Assembly (NCBI GenBank): GCA_001799575.1
Contig: MGTT01000010.1
Location: forward strand, 1 to 64,000
DNA: 64,000 bases
Direction of reading: 5' to 3'
Origin: Elusimicrobia bacterium GWA2_56_46
Lineage (GTDB): Bacteria > Elusimicrobiota > Elusimicrobia > Elusimicrobiales > UBA9959
Within the stretch, counting starts at the first letter, position 1. Each line of letters opens with the position of its first letter. This document shows positions 1 to 10,944 of this stretch, piece after piece. The position numbers were made by a program, and so were the translations under genes. The notes beneath the pieces were generated by a model. The model saw only the letters and a list, made by a program, of their open reading frames with translations, did not search any database and was not told where the DNA came from.

Positions 1-1196
1 TCCACGCCGCGCGTTTTAGTCTGCGCCTCTACCAGAGCAAGCGCCGATTCTACCTGGGAATTCAGATCCAGAAGCTCCTGTTTTTCGTTTTTCTGGGTGC
101 GGGAGAAAGTCAGCAGGTTCTGCACCAGATTTTTGCAGCGGACCGCTTCGCGTTCGATGGTCTTGAGCGGCAGCGCCAGGGAATCATTCTCCCCGAGCCG
201 TTTGACCGCGGTCTGGGCGAAGCCGAGGATGATGCCGAGGGGGTTGTTGATCTCGTGCGCCACGCCGGCGGCCAACTGTCCGACGGCGGACATTTTTTCT
301 GATTGCACCAGCTGTGACTGGGTCCGCTTAAGCTGTTCATAGGCGGTTTTAAGCTGGTTTTCGGCGTCCCTGCGGGCTTCCTCCACTCCGATCGCGGAGG
401 CGATTATGCCAAGCAGCATTTTGTCCTCTTCGCCGGGGATAAAATCCCGCTGATGGACGACGCACAATGAACCAAGAATATTTCCCTCGTGTTTGACCGC
501 CATGCCCATGTACGTTTTCAGTTTGTAGCGGGAGACATTGGGGTCTGTCTGCGCGTAAGGCGTGCAGGGCAGATTGGTGACGACAAAGACGTCGTCGCCG
601 CCCCGAACTATCACGTCATTGCAGATATGCCCCTCCGGCTTATCGCTGAAGTTGAAATCCGGAGGAGTGTTCCAGTGTCCCACGGAGCAGAGGAGGCCTT
701 TCTCAAGGCAGTTGTAAAGCGCGCAGGCGCCTCCCAGCAATTCGCCGCAAATGGCGGTGAGACGCTGGATGTTTTGCAAAGGATCCGCCGCAAAGCCCAG
801 AAAACAGGCGTTCAGTTTATTCAATCTTTCCTCGCGCCGCCTGCGCTGCGAAATATCGCGAAAAATGCCATAGCAGAGCGCGGGTTTTCCGTCCATGTTT
901 TTGCAGGAGCACCTCCCTTCCACGTCGATCTTTTCTCCGGTTTTGGACACAAAAACGGTTTTTATCAGCGGTTCCCCGTTTCCCGCCAGGAGATTAGCGA
1001 ATTGCTTTACGCAGTGTTCCCGGGAGGACGGGTGGATTATGTCGAAGATCGACAGCTTTTTAATTTCCTCGTTGTCGTAGCCGAGGGCGCGGCGCCAGGC
1101 GCTATTAACGAAGCGGAAGCGTCCGTCGGGAGCCAGAATCTGGATCAGGTCGGCGGTGTTCTCCACGATATCGCGAAAGTATTCTTCAGTTTCCAT
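1..1196 (-). CDS. Sensor histidine kinase (PAS-GAF-HisKA), C-terminus beyond window edge
   Basis: Reverse translation gives [40 protein letters not shown] (PAS), a GAF-like middle and [24 protein letters not shown] (HisKA H-box). Open through position 1. Confidence 0.85.
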   Translation of the reverse strand, partial: METEEYFRDIVENTADLIQILAPDGRFRFVNSAWRRALGYDNEEIKKLSIFDIIHPSSREHCVKQFANLLAGNGEPLIKTVFVSKTGEKIDVEGRCSCKNMDGKPALCYGIFRDISQRRRREERLNKLNACFLGFAADPLQNIQRLTAICGELLGGACALYNCLEKGLLCSVGHWNTPPDFNFSDKPEGHICNDVIVRGGDDVFVVTNLPCTPYAQTDPNVSRYKLKTYMGMAVKHEGNILGSLCVVHQRDFIPGEEDKMLLGIIASAIGVEEARRDAENQLKTAYEQLKRTQSQLVQSEKMSAVGQLAAGVAHEINNPLGIILGFAQTAVKRLGENDSLALPLKTIEREAVRCKNLVQNLLTFSRTQKNEKQELLDLNSQVESALALVEAQTKTRGV

Positions 1197-1260
1197 AAAG
1201 AAGTCATTCCTGAGTGCGGCGTAATCGTCCCGATCCCCGCCTGCCGCGTCATACCGATGA

Positions 1261-3117
1261 TTATAACATTGTTTCCCTGTCCGCGGCCGCCTGCTGGGCC
1301 GGTAAAGTGACGATGAAAACGGTGCCTTTCCCCTCTTCGCTCTCCAGCGTGATGGCGCCGCCGTGTTTGTTCACTATTTCGTGTACCAGCGACAGGCCGA
1401 GTCCGGTGCCTTTGCCCACTTCTTTGGTGGTGAAGAAAGGCTCGAATATCTTCTGCCGGATCTCTGGCGTAATGCCGATCCCGGTGTCCCGCACCTGAAT
1501 TTCCACGTACCCCGGACGGTTGAGCGAAAGCGAGGTCTTAACGCTGAGGGTTCCGCCTTCGGGCATAGCGTCAACGGCGTTGTTGGCCAGATTTATTATG
1601 AGCTGCTGGATCTGGATCTTGTTGGCGTAAATTTTGGGTAGTCCGGCCCCCGGTTCCCTGATAAGTTCCACGCTGCGTGTTTTTGTCTGCGCCTCGACCA
1701 GGGCGAGCGCCGAATCCACCGGGGAGTTCAGTTCCATGAGTTCCCGTTGCTCATTTTTATAGGAACGGGAGAACACCAGCAGATTCTGCACCAGATCCTT
1801 GCAGCGTACTGCCTCCCGTTCTATCGTTTTCAGCGGAGCCGTCAACGGATCGGTTTCTTTAAGTCGTTTTGTCACGCTCTGGGAGAACCCGAGTATTATC
1901 CCCAGGGGATTATTGATCTCATGGGCCACGCCCGCGGCAAGCTGGCCCACGGCCGCGAGTTTATCCGATTGCCGCAGCATGGCCTGTATTTTTCTGTGTT
2001 GGCGCATATCTTTGGCCGAAATGATCGTTCCGCCGGCGTTTTCTCCGCCGTTGTGAATATGCGAGAACCCGGCCATCACGGGGATCTTTTCTCCTGATCT
2101 CGCGATAAGCACGGCGTCGATGTTGGACGCGGTGTCCCCGGACGGGGGCAGTTTGGCGACGGAACCGGAGACCCCGCCCGGCGCAAGCAGCTCATGATAA
2201 GAACGCCCTATTATTTCGCTTTCCGAAAAATCGGTCATGGCGAGCATGGCGTTGTTGACCATTTGTATTTTGCCTTCCGTGTCGGCCACTATCAGCGCGT
2301 CCAGCATATTGCCGAGCACCGTATTAAGGAAATCCCTGGAGACCATGGTGGTCGCGAGCTGGCGGCTCATTTTATTGAACCCGGACGCCAGCTCGCCTAT
2401 TTCATCCGCCAGCAGAACCGGCACGTCCGCGCACACGCCGCTGCGTCCCACCTGCGCGGTGGCCGCGATCAGCATATCCAGCTGTTTGAGGGTTCTGCCG
2501 GTAAAAAAGAATATAAAACCTATCCCGGCGAGACAAATGCCGCCCAGAGCCGCGAATATCAGCATCAGGATCCGGCGCGTGGTGTCCAGGGCCTCTTCCA
2601 GCGAGATTCCAACGCGCAAGATCCCCGCTTTGGATCTGGAGGCCGCTCCGGGACCGCCGGTGAGGAGAAATTCCTCTCCCTCGTCAGATTCCTGTTCCGC
2701 CCATACGGGGCAGGTGATTATCAGCACGGGTTTTCCATACAAAACGTCACGTTTATAGACCGGGATATTGCCCTCAACGGCCAGGCGGAGTTCCGGGTCG
2801 TCGCGGACGCCTCCTTTTTCGGCCACATTGGTGCGGGCTATGACGGAACCATCCAGTAATAGAGCCTCTACGTATATGGCGTTTATGTTGCTGAGAATGT
2901 TGTTCAGGTGGGGCAGGAGAGCTTTTTCCGAACGCGATTTTAAAGCGTCTTTCAGTTGAAGTTTGAACGAGTTTTCCGTGACAAGAGCTATCCCTCTTTT
3001 AGCCACTTCGGATATTATGGCGTTTGAGACGCCCCAATAGACAAGGGGTCCCATGGCCAGTCCCAGGATTATGGACATGGCCGCCAGAAATATCAAAAGT
3101 TTAAGTCTGAGTTTCAT
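1261..3117 (-). CDS. Membrane sensor histidine kinase (HAMP-PAS-HisKA-HATPase)
   Basis: 618 aa; two TM segments, H-box [15 protein letters not shown] boxes [31 protein letters not shown]. Confidence 0.93.
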   Translation of the reverse strand: MKLRLKLLIFLAAMSIILGLAMGPLVYWGVSNAIISEVAKRGIALVTENSFKLQLKDALKSRSEKALLPHLNNILSNINAIYVEALLLDGSVIARTNVAEKGGVRDDPELRLAVEGNIPVYKRDVLYGKPVLIITCPVWAEQESDEGEEFLLTGGPGAASRSKAGILRVGISLEEALDTTRRILMLIFAALGGICLAGIGFIFFFTGRTLKQLDMLIAATAQVGRSGVCADVPVLLADEIGELASGFNKMSRQLATTMVSRDFLNTVLGNMLDALIVADTEGKIQMVNNAMLAMTDFSESEIIGRSYHELLAPGGVSGSVAKLPPSGDTASNIDAVLIARSGEKIPVMAGFSHIHNGGENAGGTIISAKDMRQHRKIQAMLRQSDKLAAVGQLAAGVAHEINNPLGIILGFSQSVTKRLKETDPLTAPLKTIEREAVRCKDLVQNLLVFSRSYKNEQRELMELNSPVDSALALVEAQTKTRSVELIREPGAGLPKIYANKIQIQQLIINLANNAVDAMPEGGTLSVKTSLSLNRPGYVEIQVRDTGIGITPEIRQKIFEPFFTTKEVGKGTGLGLSLVHEIVNKHGGAITLESEEGKGTVFIVTLPAQQAAADRETML

Positions 3118-3126
3118 GGCGGGAGT

Positions 3127-5082
3127 TTAGAAGCGATAGGAAACATCCGCCGCGTACCGGGCGCCTATTATTTCTCCGTTCTGACCCGGCTGGGAGGAGC
3201 TTTCTCCGGGCAGCGTTTCGTAGTGCCTGTCGTTCAGCAGATTAAAAGCGCTGAAACCCGCCTGCAGGCCCTCCAGTTTCCCTTTGAAGCGGTACCCGGT
3301 GCGGGCGTTAAGAACGGCGTAGCTGCCGACGCGTTTTAAAAGCTCTTCAGCTCCGGGCGAGTTGAGGTTCCAGAAAGTTTTATATACCCAATTCGCCCAG
3401 AAATCGGCCGTGAGACGGCCATCGGCGTATTTTATTCCGCCGTTGGCTTTGTGTTTCGGCGAATTGGAGTAGTTCTGTACGCTGAGAAAAGTATAGTTAG
3501 CGAATGAGCGCAGCCGCCTGGTCATGGCCAGTTCCGCTCCGGTTTCCGCTCCCCACCCCCGGGCGCTGCCCTGGTTGGTGAAAACGGCTTCGGTCTTAAC
3601 GGCGGGAATGCAAGCTACGGTGCAGGTGGTTCTTGAGTCCGACATCTTCACGATATCCTTGAGCAAGTAGGTATAAACGGCCGTGGTCGTTTTCAGTTTC
3701 CCGAATATTCCGTTATGCGCCGCTTCCAGGGAATAAATTTTTTCCGTGTCCAGTTTTCTGCTGCCCAGGAGGGTCGATTCGATCGTGGTGAAGGGGGGAT
3801 TGGGGAGCTGGGCGCCGTCGTTGGGCAAGGTCTGGATCAGGGCCAGATAGTTCTCGACCAGCGAGGGATTTCTGAACGCCGTGCCGGCCGACAGCCGGAA
3901 AGTTTGGCTGGGGGTCAGGGAATATACGGTGCCGGCCCGCGGAGAGAAAGCGTAGCCGGTGAGCGAGTGGTGATCCAGCCTGGCGCTCGCGACAAAGGCC
4001 CAGGCGTCGGAAGGCTCCCATTTGTTCTCCATGGACAAAGCCCATAATTCCTGCTTATTTCTTTCCGGAGAAAAAACCCTGGAATTAATGGTGTTTCTTG
4101 TGTACCCCCCGCCCAGCGTCAGTATGTCCCCGGGGAAAAGATCCACGCTCTTTTCGAGATTGAAGTCGTAACTGTCGCTGTACATATTGGGATCGTTAAA
4201 AGCCGTGAAATCCCTGACGTCCAGCCTGTCCCTGTTCCAGAAAAAACGGGCCTTGGCGCCGGAGCGGGTAAAATCAGTTCTCAAGTAAGAAGTGTAACCG
4301 TCAACGTTTCCTGTGCCCGCGGGGCCCAGCGATACGATATAATTCGTGTCCGAATAGCCCCCGGAAAAACTGGCGGTGGTTTCGGGGCCGTAGTCGTAAG
4401 ATACCAGGGCGTGGACTTTCCCCACGCGTTCGGCCGGTTTGTCCGGATCCTCAAAGCGGTTGGCCCTGCGCTGATCCGCGCCTATTTTATAGGCGAGATT
4501 CCCCTTTTTTGTTCCGTAGAGCGCGGAGCCAAGGAATGTGTCCCTGCTCCCGGCCGAATAAGTTATCGTTCCGCCGCCGAGCTGTTCCGGCTTTTTTGTG
4601 ATAATATTTATCACTCCCTGGATAGCGTTCGCGCCGTAAAGGGCGGAAACCGGACCCGCCACTATTTCGATCCGGTCTATTTCGGACATGCTTACCGGGA
4701 TGTCCTCCCAGTTGACGATCCCGTAAAACGGATGGAGAACGGTCTTTCCGTCCAGCATGACCAGGGTTCTGTTGTTTAGAGGTTCGTTAAGGCCCCGTAT
4801 GCTTACGTTCCCGTAAAAAGAACGGGACTCGATCACATCCACCCCCGGCACGTTCTTTATGAGATCCCAGAGTCTTACGGCTCCCCCGGCCGTTTCTATG
4901 TCTTCCGAGGTTATCACATACACGGAGGCCGGCGCTTTACGCGCGGGAACGGCCTGTCTTGACGCGGTTATAACCCGGGCCTCTTCTTCAAAAAAACTGA
5001 TATCGTCGGCCGTCTGCGCGGAGAGCGGGGCGGCGCACCCCGGCAAGATAGACAATCCCAGCGCCAGTTTAATGATTTTCAT
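3127..5082 (-). CDS. TonB-dependent outer membrane receptor
   Basis: Signal peptide from MKIIKLALGLSILPGC; plug domain (ASVYVITSEDIETAGG, IRGLNEPLNNRTLVMLDG) and C-terminal beta-strand ending YAADVSYRF. Start moved inside the 678-aa ORF. Confidence 0.9.
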   Translation of the reverse strand: MKIIKLALGLSILPGCAAPLSAQTADDISFFEEEARVITASRQAVPARKAPASVYVITSEDIETAGGAVRLWDLIKNVPGVDVIESRSFYGNVSIRGLNEPLNNRTLVMLDGKTVLHPFYGIVNWEDIPVSMSEIDRIEIVAGPVSALYGANAIQGVINIITKKPEQLGGGTITYSAGSRDTFLGSALYGTKKGNLAYKIGADQRRANRFEDPDKPAERVGKVHALVSYDYGPETTASFSGGYSDTNYIVSLGPAGTGNVDGYTSYLRTDFTRSGAKARFFWNRDRLDVRDFTAFNDPNMYSDSYDFNLEKSVDLFPGDILTLGGGYTRNTINSRVFSPERNKQELWALSMENKWEPSDAWAFVASARLDHHSLTGYAFSPRAGTVYSLTPSQTFRLSAGTAFRNPSLVENYLALIQTLPNDGAQLPNPPFTTIESTLLGSRKLDTEKIYSLEAAHNGIFGKLKTTTAVYTYLLKDIVKMSDSRTTCTVACIPAVKTEAVFTNQGSARGWGAETGAELAMTRRLRSFANYTFLSVQNYSNSPKHKANGGIKYADGRLTADFWANWVYKTFWNLNSPGAEELLKRVGSYAVLNARTGYRFKGKLEGLQAGFSAFNLLNDRHYETLPGESSSQPGQNGEIIGARYAADVSYRF

Positions 5083-5108
5083 ATTCACACGCTCCATTTT
5101 AGTTGATT

Positions 5109-6014
5109 TCAGCGGATTAATCTGAACCCCGGTATCTTGATCCCGGAAAGATCTATTCCGCATTGCCTGGCTGAGGCGGCGTTTATGACTATTTCCAGTT
5201 TTTCGGGATAGATATTGTCCGGTACGGATCTTCCCTCCAAAAGTGAAATTGACGCCTCTCCGGCCAGGCGTCCGATTTCTTCGAAACTCGGCGCAATGGA
5301 GACCGTGCCGCCGTTGCCGGCGAGACCTTCGGTCGGGACATAGAGCGGAACCGAATTTTTCACGGAATAACCGCGCAGGATCTCGAAGTTCTCGGAATTT
5401 ATCAGCAGCGGATCCGGCGGTATCCAGATCGAACTGCCGATTACAACCCCGGTTCTGAGCGCCGAGGAAAGCACGCTGCCATCCGCTGTTTGGTATGATC
5501 TTACTTCAAGCCCCGCCGTCCGGCCGGAGTCGGTCATTTGTTTGATGTAGTCCCGGGACGTTTCCGAGGCCCAGAACGCTACCAGAACACGCAATTCCGG
5601 CTGTATCCCGCGGATCCTTGCTACCATTTCCCCGGCTTCCGGCAGCATCTCTATGCGGATCTCGCGGTTTGCGCGCGGAGTTGGAAGCATGGCGGGCGCT
5701 ATTGCGATGATATGCGCGGTTTTTCCGGGCAGCGCCGTCTGGGCGGCCCTGGCGCCGAAAGTTACGGCTATGCGGATATTCTGCGGGAGGATCGTTTCGG
5801 TGTCTTTTGCCAGGGTATAACGCAGGATAGCGCGTCCGGCAAGCGTTTTTTCAAGTCCCTGACGGGCTTTTTGGTAAGGGGTCAGTTCGGAGCTCAGTAT
5901 CGCCGCTATCAGCGGGGCCTCCCCGGCCCGGGCTGGAGTCGGCCGTCCGCTCTGGAACATGAACAGGACGGCCGCGGCGGTACTGATAAAGTTTGCATTT
6001 TGACGGTAGCTCAT
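5109..6014 (-). CDS. ABC-type periplasmic substrate-binding protein (PF04392-like)
   Basis: Exported ~300-aa protein with ABC_sub_bind style segments (TFGARAAQTALPGKTAHIIAIAPAML, SVPLYVPTEGLAGNGGTVSIAPSFEEIGRLAGE, NAASARQCGIDL). Confidence 0.65.
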   Translation of the reverse strand: MSYRQNANFISTAAAVLFMFQSGRPTPARAGEAPLIAAILSSELTPYQKARQGLEKTLAGRAILRYTLAKDTETILPQNIRIAVTFGARAAQTALPGKTAHIIAIAPAMLPTPRANREIRIEMLPEAGEMVARIRGIQPELRVLVAFWASETSRDYIKQMTDSGRTAGLEVRSYQTADGSVLSSALRTGVVIGSSIWIPPDPLLINSENFEILRGYSVKNSVPLYVPTEGLAGNGGTVSIAPSFEEIGRLAGEASISLLEGRSVPDNIYPEKLEIVINAASARQCGIDLSGIKIPGFRLIR

Positions 6015-6109
6015 CGGTTTCGCCGCATTATTTGGCCAGGGTGACACCGGCAATTCCGGCATGAAAGCCTTACGGCGGATATGCTTCCACCAGGCCGGAA
6101 GCCCGTGGC

Positions 6110-7720
6110 TTACGCCGCGGCTTCTATCGGTTTCGCCGGCTGGAACGGGAGGGAAATGATGAAAGTCGTTCCCACCCCGACCTGGCTTTCGACCCGGAGC
6201 GTTCCGTGGTGCTGCTGGACGATTCCGTACGAGATGGAAAGTCCCAGTCCCGTTCCCTGGCCCACCGGCTTGGTGGTGAAAAAGGGATCGAACACTTTGC
6301 GCAGATTTTCCGGGGGTATGCCGCAGCCGTTGTCTTCGAACCGCAGAACGACCTGGCTGCCTTCTTTGGCCGCGCTGATCTTAAGAACCCCGTCCTTTTT
6401 CCCCTCCATGGCATGCCGCGCGTTGGCGATAAGGTTAAGATAGACCTGCTCCAGCTGCGCCGGATCGCCCTGCACTGGGGGAAGATCGTCGGGAAATTGC
6501 TTTATAACCTCGATCTTGGAACGGACAAGATCGTACTTCATCAACTGCAGGCCCACTTCCAGCAGGGGGCCCAGGTTGACGGTTTCATCGTTTCCTTTTT
6601 TCCGGCGGCTGAACTGGAGGAGATTCTGCACGATCCTGCGGCAGCGCTGGCTCTGCTCCAGAATGGATTGCACGTCCTCGCGCTGGCTCGGGGAAAGTTC
6701 CTCGCTCTGGAGCATCAGCTCCGCGAACCCCATGATCCCTGTAAGCGGATTATTGATTTCATGCGCCACTCCGGCGGCCAGCTTGCCGATGGCGGCCAGT
6801 TTCTCAACCTCCACCAACTGCGACTGCATCTGCTGGATCTCCTGCACCTTGTTGTCAAGTTCCCGGTAAAGCGTGGCGTTGTGGATGGCCTGGCTGATCT
6901 GGTTGCAGAAAACCGAGGCGTATTTGAGATCGGAGGCGGCGAACGGCATTTCCCGCACGGTGCGGTTGGCGTTCAAAACCCCCAGCAGACGGCCTTCCAT
7001 AAGCAGCGGAAACACGATGGCCGAGCGGATGTCGCGAAGGCTGTCGATGTTTGCGAACCGCGGGTCTTTGTCCAGCGGCCCGTCGATGATGACCGGCCCC
7101 CTGTCCTTGGCCACTTTGCCCGCGACCCTTTCGCCCAGGGTCAGGCGCGCCTGGCCCCGCGTTTCTTCGCTGAGGCCGGAGGTCGCGGAGACGGAGAGCC
7201 GGCCTTCGGCGTCCATCAGCATTATGGAAACATCGTCGGCTTTGAGGATCTGGGTGGACAGCGCGGCCATAATGGGGAGGAGTTCGGCCAGCTTGACGGA
7301 GGAGAAGATATCCTTGCTCGCTTCGTAGACCCCGAGGAGGATCTTCAACTCGCTTCTCTCCAGCGCTTTTTCGATTATGACGAAGATCTCGTCGAGGTTG
7401 AACGGCTTCTGCACGAAATCGTACGCTCCCATTTTCATGGCGCTGACCGCCGTTTCAATGGTGCCGTACCCGGTGGACATGATGACCTCGATATCGGGAT
7501 TTATCTTTTTAATGGCGTCCAGCATTTCAAGGCCGCCCATCTTGGGCATCTTGATGTCGCTGATGACAAGGTGAAATTTCTCTTTCCTGACCTTTTCAAG
7601 GGCGTCCTCTCCGTTGACCGCCGTGACCACTTTATAATCGTGGGTGCAGAGTTCGTAGGAAAGGAGGTCGCGTATTCCGGGCTCGTCGTCCACCACCAAT
7701 ATTTTTATCTGGTCTTTCAT
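6110..7720 (-). CDS. Hybrid REC-GAF-HisKA-HATPase histidine kinase
   Basis: N-terminal receiver (KILVVDDEPGIRDLL), [31 protein letters not shown]. Confidence 0.93.
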   Translation of the reverse strand: MKDQIKILVVDDEPGIRDLLSYELCTHDYKVVTAVNGEDALEKVRKEKFHLVISDIKMPKMGGLEMLDAIKKINPDIEVIMSTGYGTIETAVSAMKMGAYDFVQKPFNLDEIFVIIEKALERSELKILLGVYEASKDIFSSVKLAELLPIMAALSTQILKADDVSIMLMDAEGRLSVSATSGLSEETRGQARLTLGERVAGKVAKDRGPVIIDGPLDKDPRFANIDSLRDIRSAIVFPLLMEGRLLGVLNANRTVREMPFAASDLKYASVFCNQISQAIHNATLYRELDNKVQEIQQMQSQLVEVEKLAAIGKLAAGVAHEINNPLTGIMGFAELMLQSEELSPSQREDVQSILEQSQRCRRIVQNLLQFSRRKKGNDETVNLGPLLEVGLQLMKYDLVRSKIEVIKQFPDDLPPVQGDPAQLEQVYLNLIANARHAMEGKKDGVLKISAAKEGSQVVLRFEDNGCGIPPENLRKVFDPFFTTKPVGQGTGLGLSISYGIVQQHHGTLRVESQVGVGTTFIISLPFQPAKPIEAAA

Positions 7721-9018
7721 ATTTTTTCAAGTTCTCCCTGTTCTTGCATGATCCTGGGCGAAGAAGCGGTTCTTCCGTCGTAAACGGAGCCCAGCGGAAA
7801 CTTCAGCGCGAAATTAGTTCCGCGGCCGGGTTCCGTGGTGAAACTGACGCTGCCGCAATGTCTCTGCATGATGGCGGAGACGTAACTCAGCCCCAGCCCC
7901 TTGCCGTCGCCCTCTTTTGTGGTAAAGAAAGGTTCGAAAATCAGCGGCAGGAGCGCCGGATCTATTCCCTGGCCGGTGTCTTCCACCTCGCAAATCACCT
8001 CTCCGCGCTTCGTTTCATTTGCGAGGCGCGTCCTTAAAACAAGAACGCCGCCGTTTGGCATGGCATCCAGCGAGTTTTTAATCAATTCTTTGAGGGCACG
8101 GCCCAACTGGCGTTTCTCCGCCTGGACAGGCGGCAGATCGTCCTGAAGTTCCTGGCGCAGTTCGATCTTTTTATCGCCGAAAGCCCTTTCCTCGCGCAAG
8201 GCGGATACCGTGTCGCGAACCACGGCATTAAGGTCTGTGGAGTCCAGCGGCGCCCAGGACTGGTCGGAAAGGAGAAGCAGGTTATCTATCATCTCACGGC
8301 AGCGGTTGGCGCCGTCGAGCATATGCCTGGCCGCCAGCTGCTGATGGCTGTCGGAGCCGGTCTGCTTCACGAAACTCTGGCCGAAGCCGATTATTATAGC
8401 CAGAGGGTTATTCATCGCAAAAGCTATTTTGCCGGCTATCTGACCGGTCATGCTCCGGTATCTCGCCTTGGCAAGTTCGGCCTTATGCTGTGCCGCCACG
8501 CGCTCTTCCTTTTCCTGAACCTGGCGGGCAAAATAGGCGCTGAAAAAGGAGATCAGGTAAAAGAAAGGCAGTCTGAGCAGTGTGTGCGTGTTAAGGAGAT
8601 CCTCTCCCGGCCGGGCGGCCGTCCACAGGAAAACGTAGATCAGGCTGGCCACGGTGCCGATGAGGAAGCTCTGCCAGATCTTCACCTGCAATCCGGCCAT
8701 GAATATTATAAGGAAATATATCAGGTAAATGTCGCTGTTAAAACCTTCGCCCATATAAATGATCCATGAGATCAGACCGGTGTCGAAAAGGAATATGGCT
8801 ATCGGTATCAGGGAATCGGCGAAGCGGGCGCGTTCCACCGGGAAGAGAGCCAGGTTTGAGACAAGATACAGGAGCACCAGCGCGGCCGGTTCCCACGAGA
8901 AAGTATCGCCTTTCGCGGGAGCGTAGAGCAGGAAGAAGCAAAGGAACAGGAAAACGACCCCCCGGAAAGCCAGGATGGTGGTTTTTTCATTGAGGTTCAA
9001 TGATTTTGTCTGCGTCAT
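7717..9018 (-). CDS. Membrane histidine kinase
   Basis: N-terminal multi-TM region, FAMNNPLAIIIGFGQSF (H-box position has M/N instead of H/E), C-terminal HATPase [38 protein letters not shown] overlap with the previous CDS. Confidence 0.88.
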   Translation of the reverse strand: MTQTKSLNLNEKTTILAFRGVVFLFLCFFLLYAPAKGDTFSWEPAALVLLYLVSNLALFPVERARFADSLIPIAIFLFDTGLISWIIYMGEGFNSDIYLIYFLIIFMAGLQVKIWQSFLIGTVASLIYVFLWTAARPGEDLLNTHTLLRLPFFYLISFFSAYFARQVQEKEERVAAQHKAELAKARYRSMTGQIAGKIAFAMNNPLAIIIGFGQSFVKQTGSDSHQQLAARHMLDGANRCREMIDNLLLLSDQSWAPLDSTDLNAVVRDTVSALREERAFGDKKIELRQELQDDLPPVQAEKRQLGRALKELIKNSLDAMPNGGVLVLRTRLANETKRGEVICEVEDTGQGIDPALLPLIFEPFFTTKEGDGKGLGLSYVSAIMQRHCGSVSFTTEPGRGTNFALKFPLGSVYDGRTASSPRIMQEQGELEKI

Positions 9019-9022
9019 AAGG

Positions 9023-10534
9023 TCAATTCACCACGACTCTCGACACTTCCTCCACTGTCGTCAGCCCTTTAAAGACCAGTTCCATCCCGCTTTCACGCAG
9101 TGATTTTAAGCCCTGGGAAGCCAGGATTTTACGGATCCCCTCAAGGTTCTGGCCGTCGTGAATGAGCTGTTTCAATTCGTCGGACATCACCAGAAGCTCG
9201 AAAATCCCGTGCCGGCCCAGGTACCCCGTTCCCTGGCAGCGCGGGCAGCCTTTGGCTCTGTAGAAAACCGCGCTTTCAAGGTTCTGTTTTCCGGGGAACA
9301 TGTTTTTAAGGGCCCTGAGAGGCGGCTGGTATTTTTCCTTGCAGGAGGTGCACAGGACGCGCAGCAGGCGCTGTGCCAGAACGCCCAGCACGGTGGCGGA
9401 CATCAGGTACGACTCGATACCCATATCCAGCAGCCTTCCCAGGGCGCTGGGAGCGTCGTTGGTATGCAGTGTGGAAAGGACAAGATGGCCGGTCATCGCG
9501 GCGGTCATGGCCGTTTCGGCGGTTTCCTTGTCCCGTATCTCCCCGACCATTATGACGTCCGGATCCTGCCGGAGCGCGGATCTCAGACCCGCGGCGAAAG
9601 TGAGTCCTATCTTGGGGTGCACCTGCACCTGCGTGATGCCCATTTCATTGGCGCTGCCGCACAGAAGCTCGTACTCTATGGGATCTTCAAGCGTTATAAT
9701 GTTTTTGAGCGGGGATCTGATCTTGCTTAAAACCGAGTAAAGCGAGGTGGTTTTTCCGCTGCCGGTCGGCCCGGTCACCAGGATGATGCCGTGGGGGCTT
9801 TCGATCAGGGCCTCGAACGTGCTCTGCATATCCGGTTCCAGGCCCAGAGTTTCCAGGCCCAAAGCCGTCCCAGATTTGTCCAGTATGCGGATCACGATCT
9901 TTTCCCCGTATTTGGCCGGCAGCGTGGATACCCGCAGGTCGATATTCTTGCCCTCGCGTTCGATATTTATCTGGCCGTCCTGGGGCAGCCGTTTTTCCGA
10001 GATGTCCAGGTTGGCCATGATCTTTATGCGGGAAATGACGGCGGCCTGGACCTGTTTGGGAAATTCATGTACCGTGTTCAGCACGCCGTCCACGCGGAAA
10101 CGCACGAAAAAACCATGGCGCTGGGGTTCCAGGTGAATGTCGCTGGCGCGCATGATGAGGGCGAAATTAAAGAGCTTGTCGACGGTGCGGACGGCAAAGG
10201 AGTCTTCCGGACGGAAAGATCCATTCCCGTCTTTCGCCGGCTCCACCACCAGCGCCGGGCAGACGGGGTGGTCGGACGGGTCATGAAAATTTTTCTGTAA
10301 AAGGGCCGCCAGTTCCGCCGGGGATACTTTGACCGTTTCGATCTCATATCCGGATCGCAGGCGGATGTCGTCCAGCGCGGCCAGATTGCCGGGGTTAACC
10401 ATGGCGACGAGAAGTTTCTCCCCCCGCAGTTCAAGCGGGACAAGGCTGTGGCGCCGGGCGGTTTCATAGGACACCAGATGCAGTATTTCATCGGGTATCC
10501 TGTGTGTAATTCTGCTTTCCGTGTTCCCGTTCAT
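9023..10534 (-). CDS. GspE/PilB-family secretion/pilus assembly ATPase
   Basis: Walker A GPTGSGKTTSLYSVL, ASDIHLEP, QDPDVIMVGEIRDKETAETAM, CxxC pairs typical of GspE/PilB. Confidence 0.93.
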   Translation of the reverse strand: MNGNTESRITHRIPDEILHLVSYETARRHSLVPLELRGEKLLVAMVNPGNLAALDDIRLRSGYEIETVKVSPAELAALLQKNFHDPSDHPVCPALVVEPAKDGNGSFRPEDSFAVRTVDKLFNFALIMRASDIHLEPQRHGFFVRFRVDGVLNTVHEFPKQVQAAVISRIKIMANLDISEKRLPQDGQINIEREGKNIDLRVSTLPAKYGEKIVIRILDKSGTALGLETLGLEPDMQSTFEALIESPHGIILVTGPTGSGKTTSLYSVLSKIRSPLKNIITLEDPIEYELLCGSANEMGITQVQVHPKIGLTFAAGLRSALRQDPDVIMVGEIRDKETAETAMTAAMTGHLVLSTLHTNDAPSALGRLLDMGIESYLMSATVLGVLAQRLLRVLCTSCKEKYQPPLRALKNMFPGKQNLESAVFYRAKGCPRCQGTGYLGRHGIFELLVMSDELKQLIHDGQNLEGIRKILASQGLKSLRESGMELVFKGLTTVEEVSRVVVN

Positions 10535-10538
10535 AAGC

Positions 10539-10910
10539 TCAGCTTTTGGCGTTCAGAAGCCGCGTTATAATCTCCAGCAGGTTCCGATGGTCGCAGGGCT
10601 TGGCCAGATATTCGTCAGCTCCGGCTTCCCAGCCCCGGAGTTCTTCCATCTGCTGGGTGCGCGCCGTCAGCATTACCACGGGAATGTTTTTTGTTTTCGG
10701 ATCCGCTTTCAGTGTGCGGCAGGCCGCCCGCCCGTCGATCTTGGGCATCATCACATCCATAACAATGAGATCCGGCGCGAGGTCTCCAGCCATTTTGATC
10801 CCCGCTTCCCCGTTGCCGGCTTCGGCCACGGTGTGGCCGGCCGCTTCCAGCCGTGTTTTCAGGATGTCGCGGTTGGAGACATCGTCGTCAACGATCAGTA
10901 TTTTCGCCAT
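10539..10910 (-). CDS. Single-domain response regulator
   Basis: KILIVDDDVSNRDIL, VMDVMMPKIDG, LTAR, KPCDHRNLLE. Confidence 0.93.
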   Translation of the reverse strand: MAKILIVDDDVSNRDILKTRLEAAGHTVAEAGNGEAGIKMAGDLAPDLIVMDVMMPKIDGRAACRTLKADPKTKNIPVVMLTARTQQMEELRGWEAGADEYLAKPCDHRNLLEIITRLLNAKS

Positions 10911-10944
10911 ATTAGTTTGCCGTCGCTATAACGCTGATCTTTCA

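Noticed and set aside
489-1310. 273-aa plus-strand ORF
   Set aside because: Antisense to the partial PAS-GAF histidine kinase at 1-1196.
6206-7783. 525-aa plus-strand ORF opposite the REC-GAF-HisKA kinase
   Set aside because: Antisense shadow ORF of a high-GC gene. The minus strand has clear domains; the plus frame is low-complexity and His/Gln/Gly-rich.
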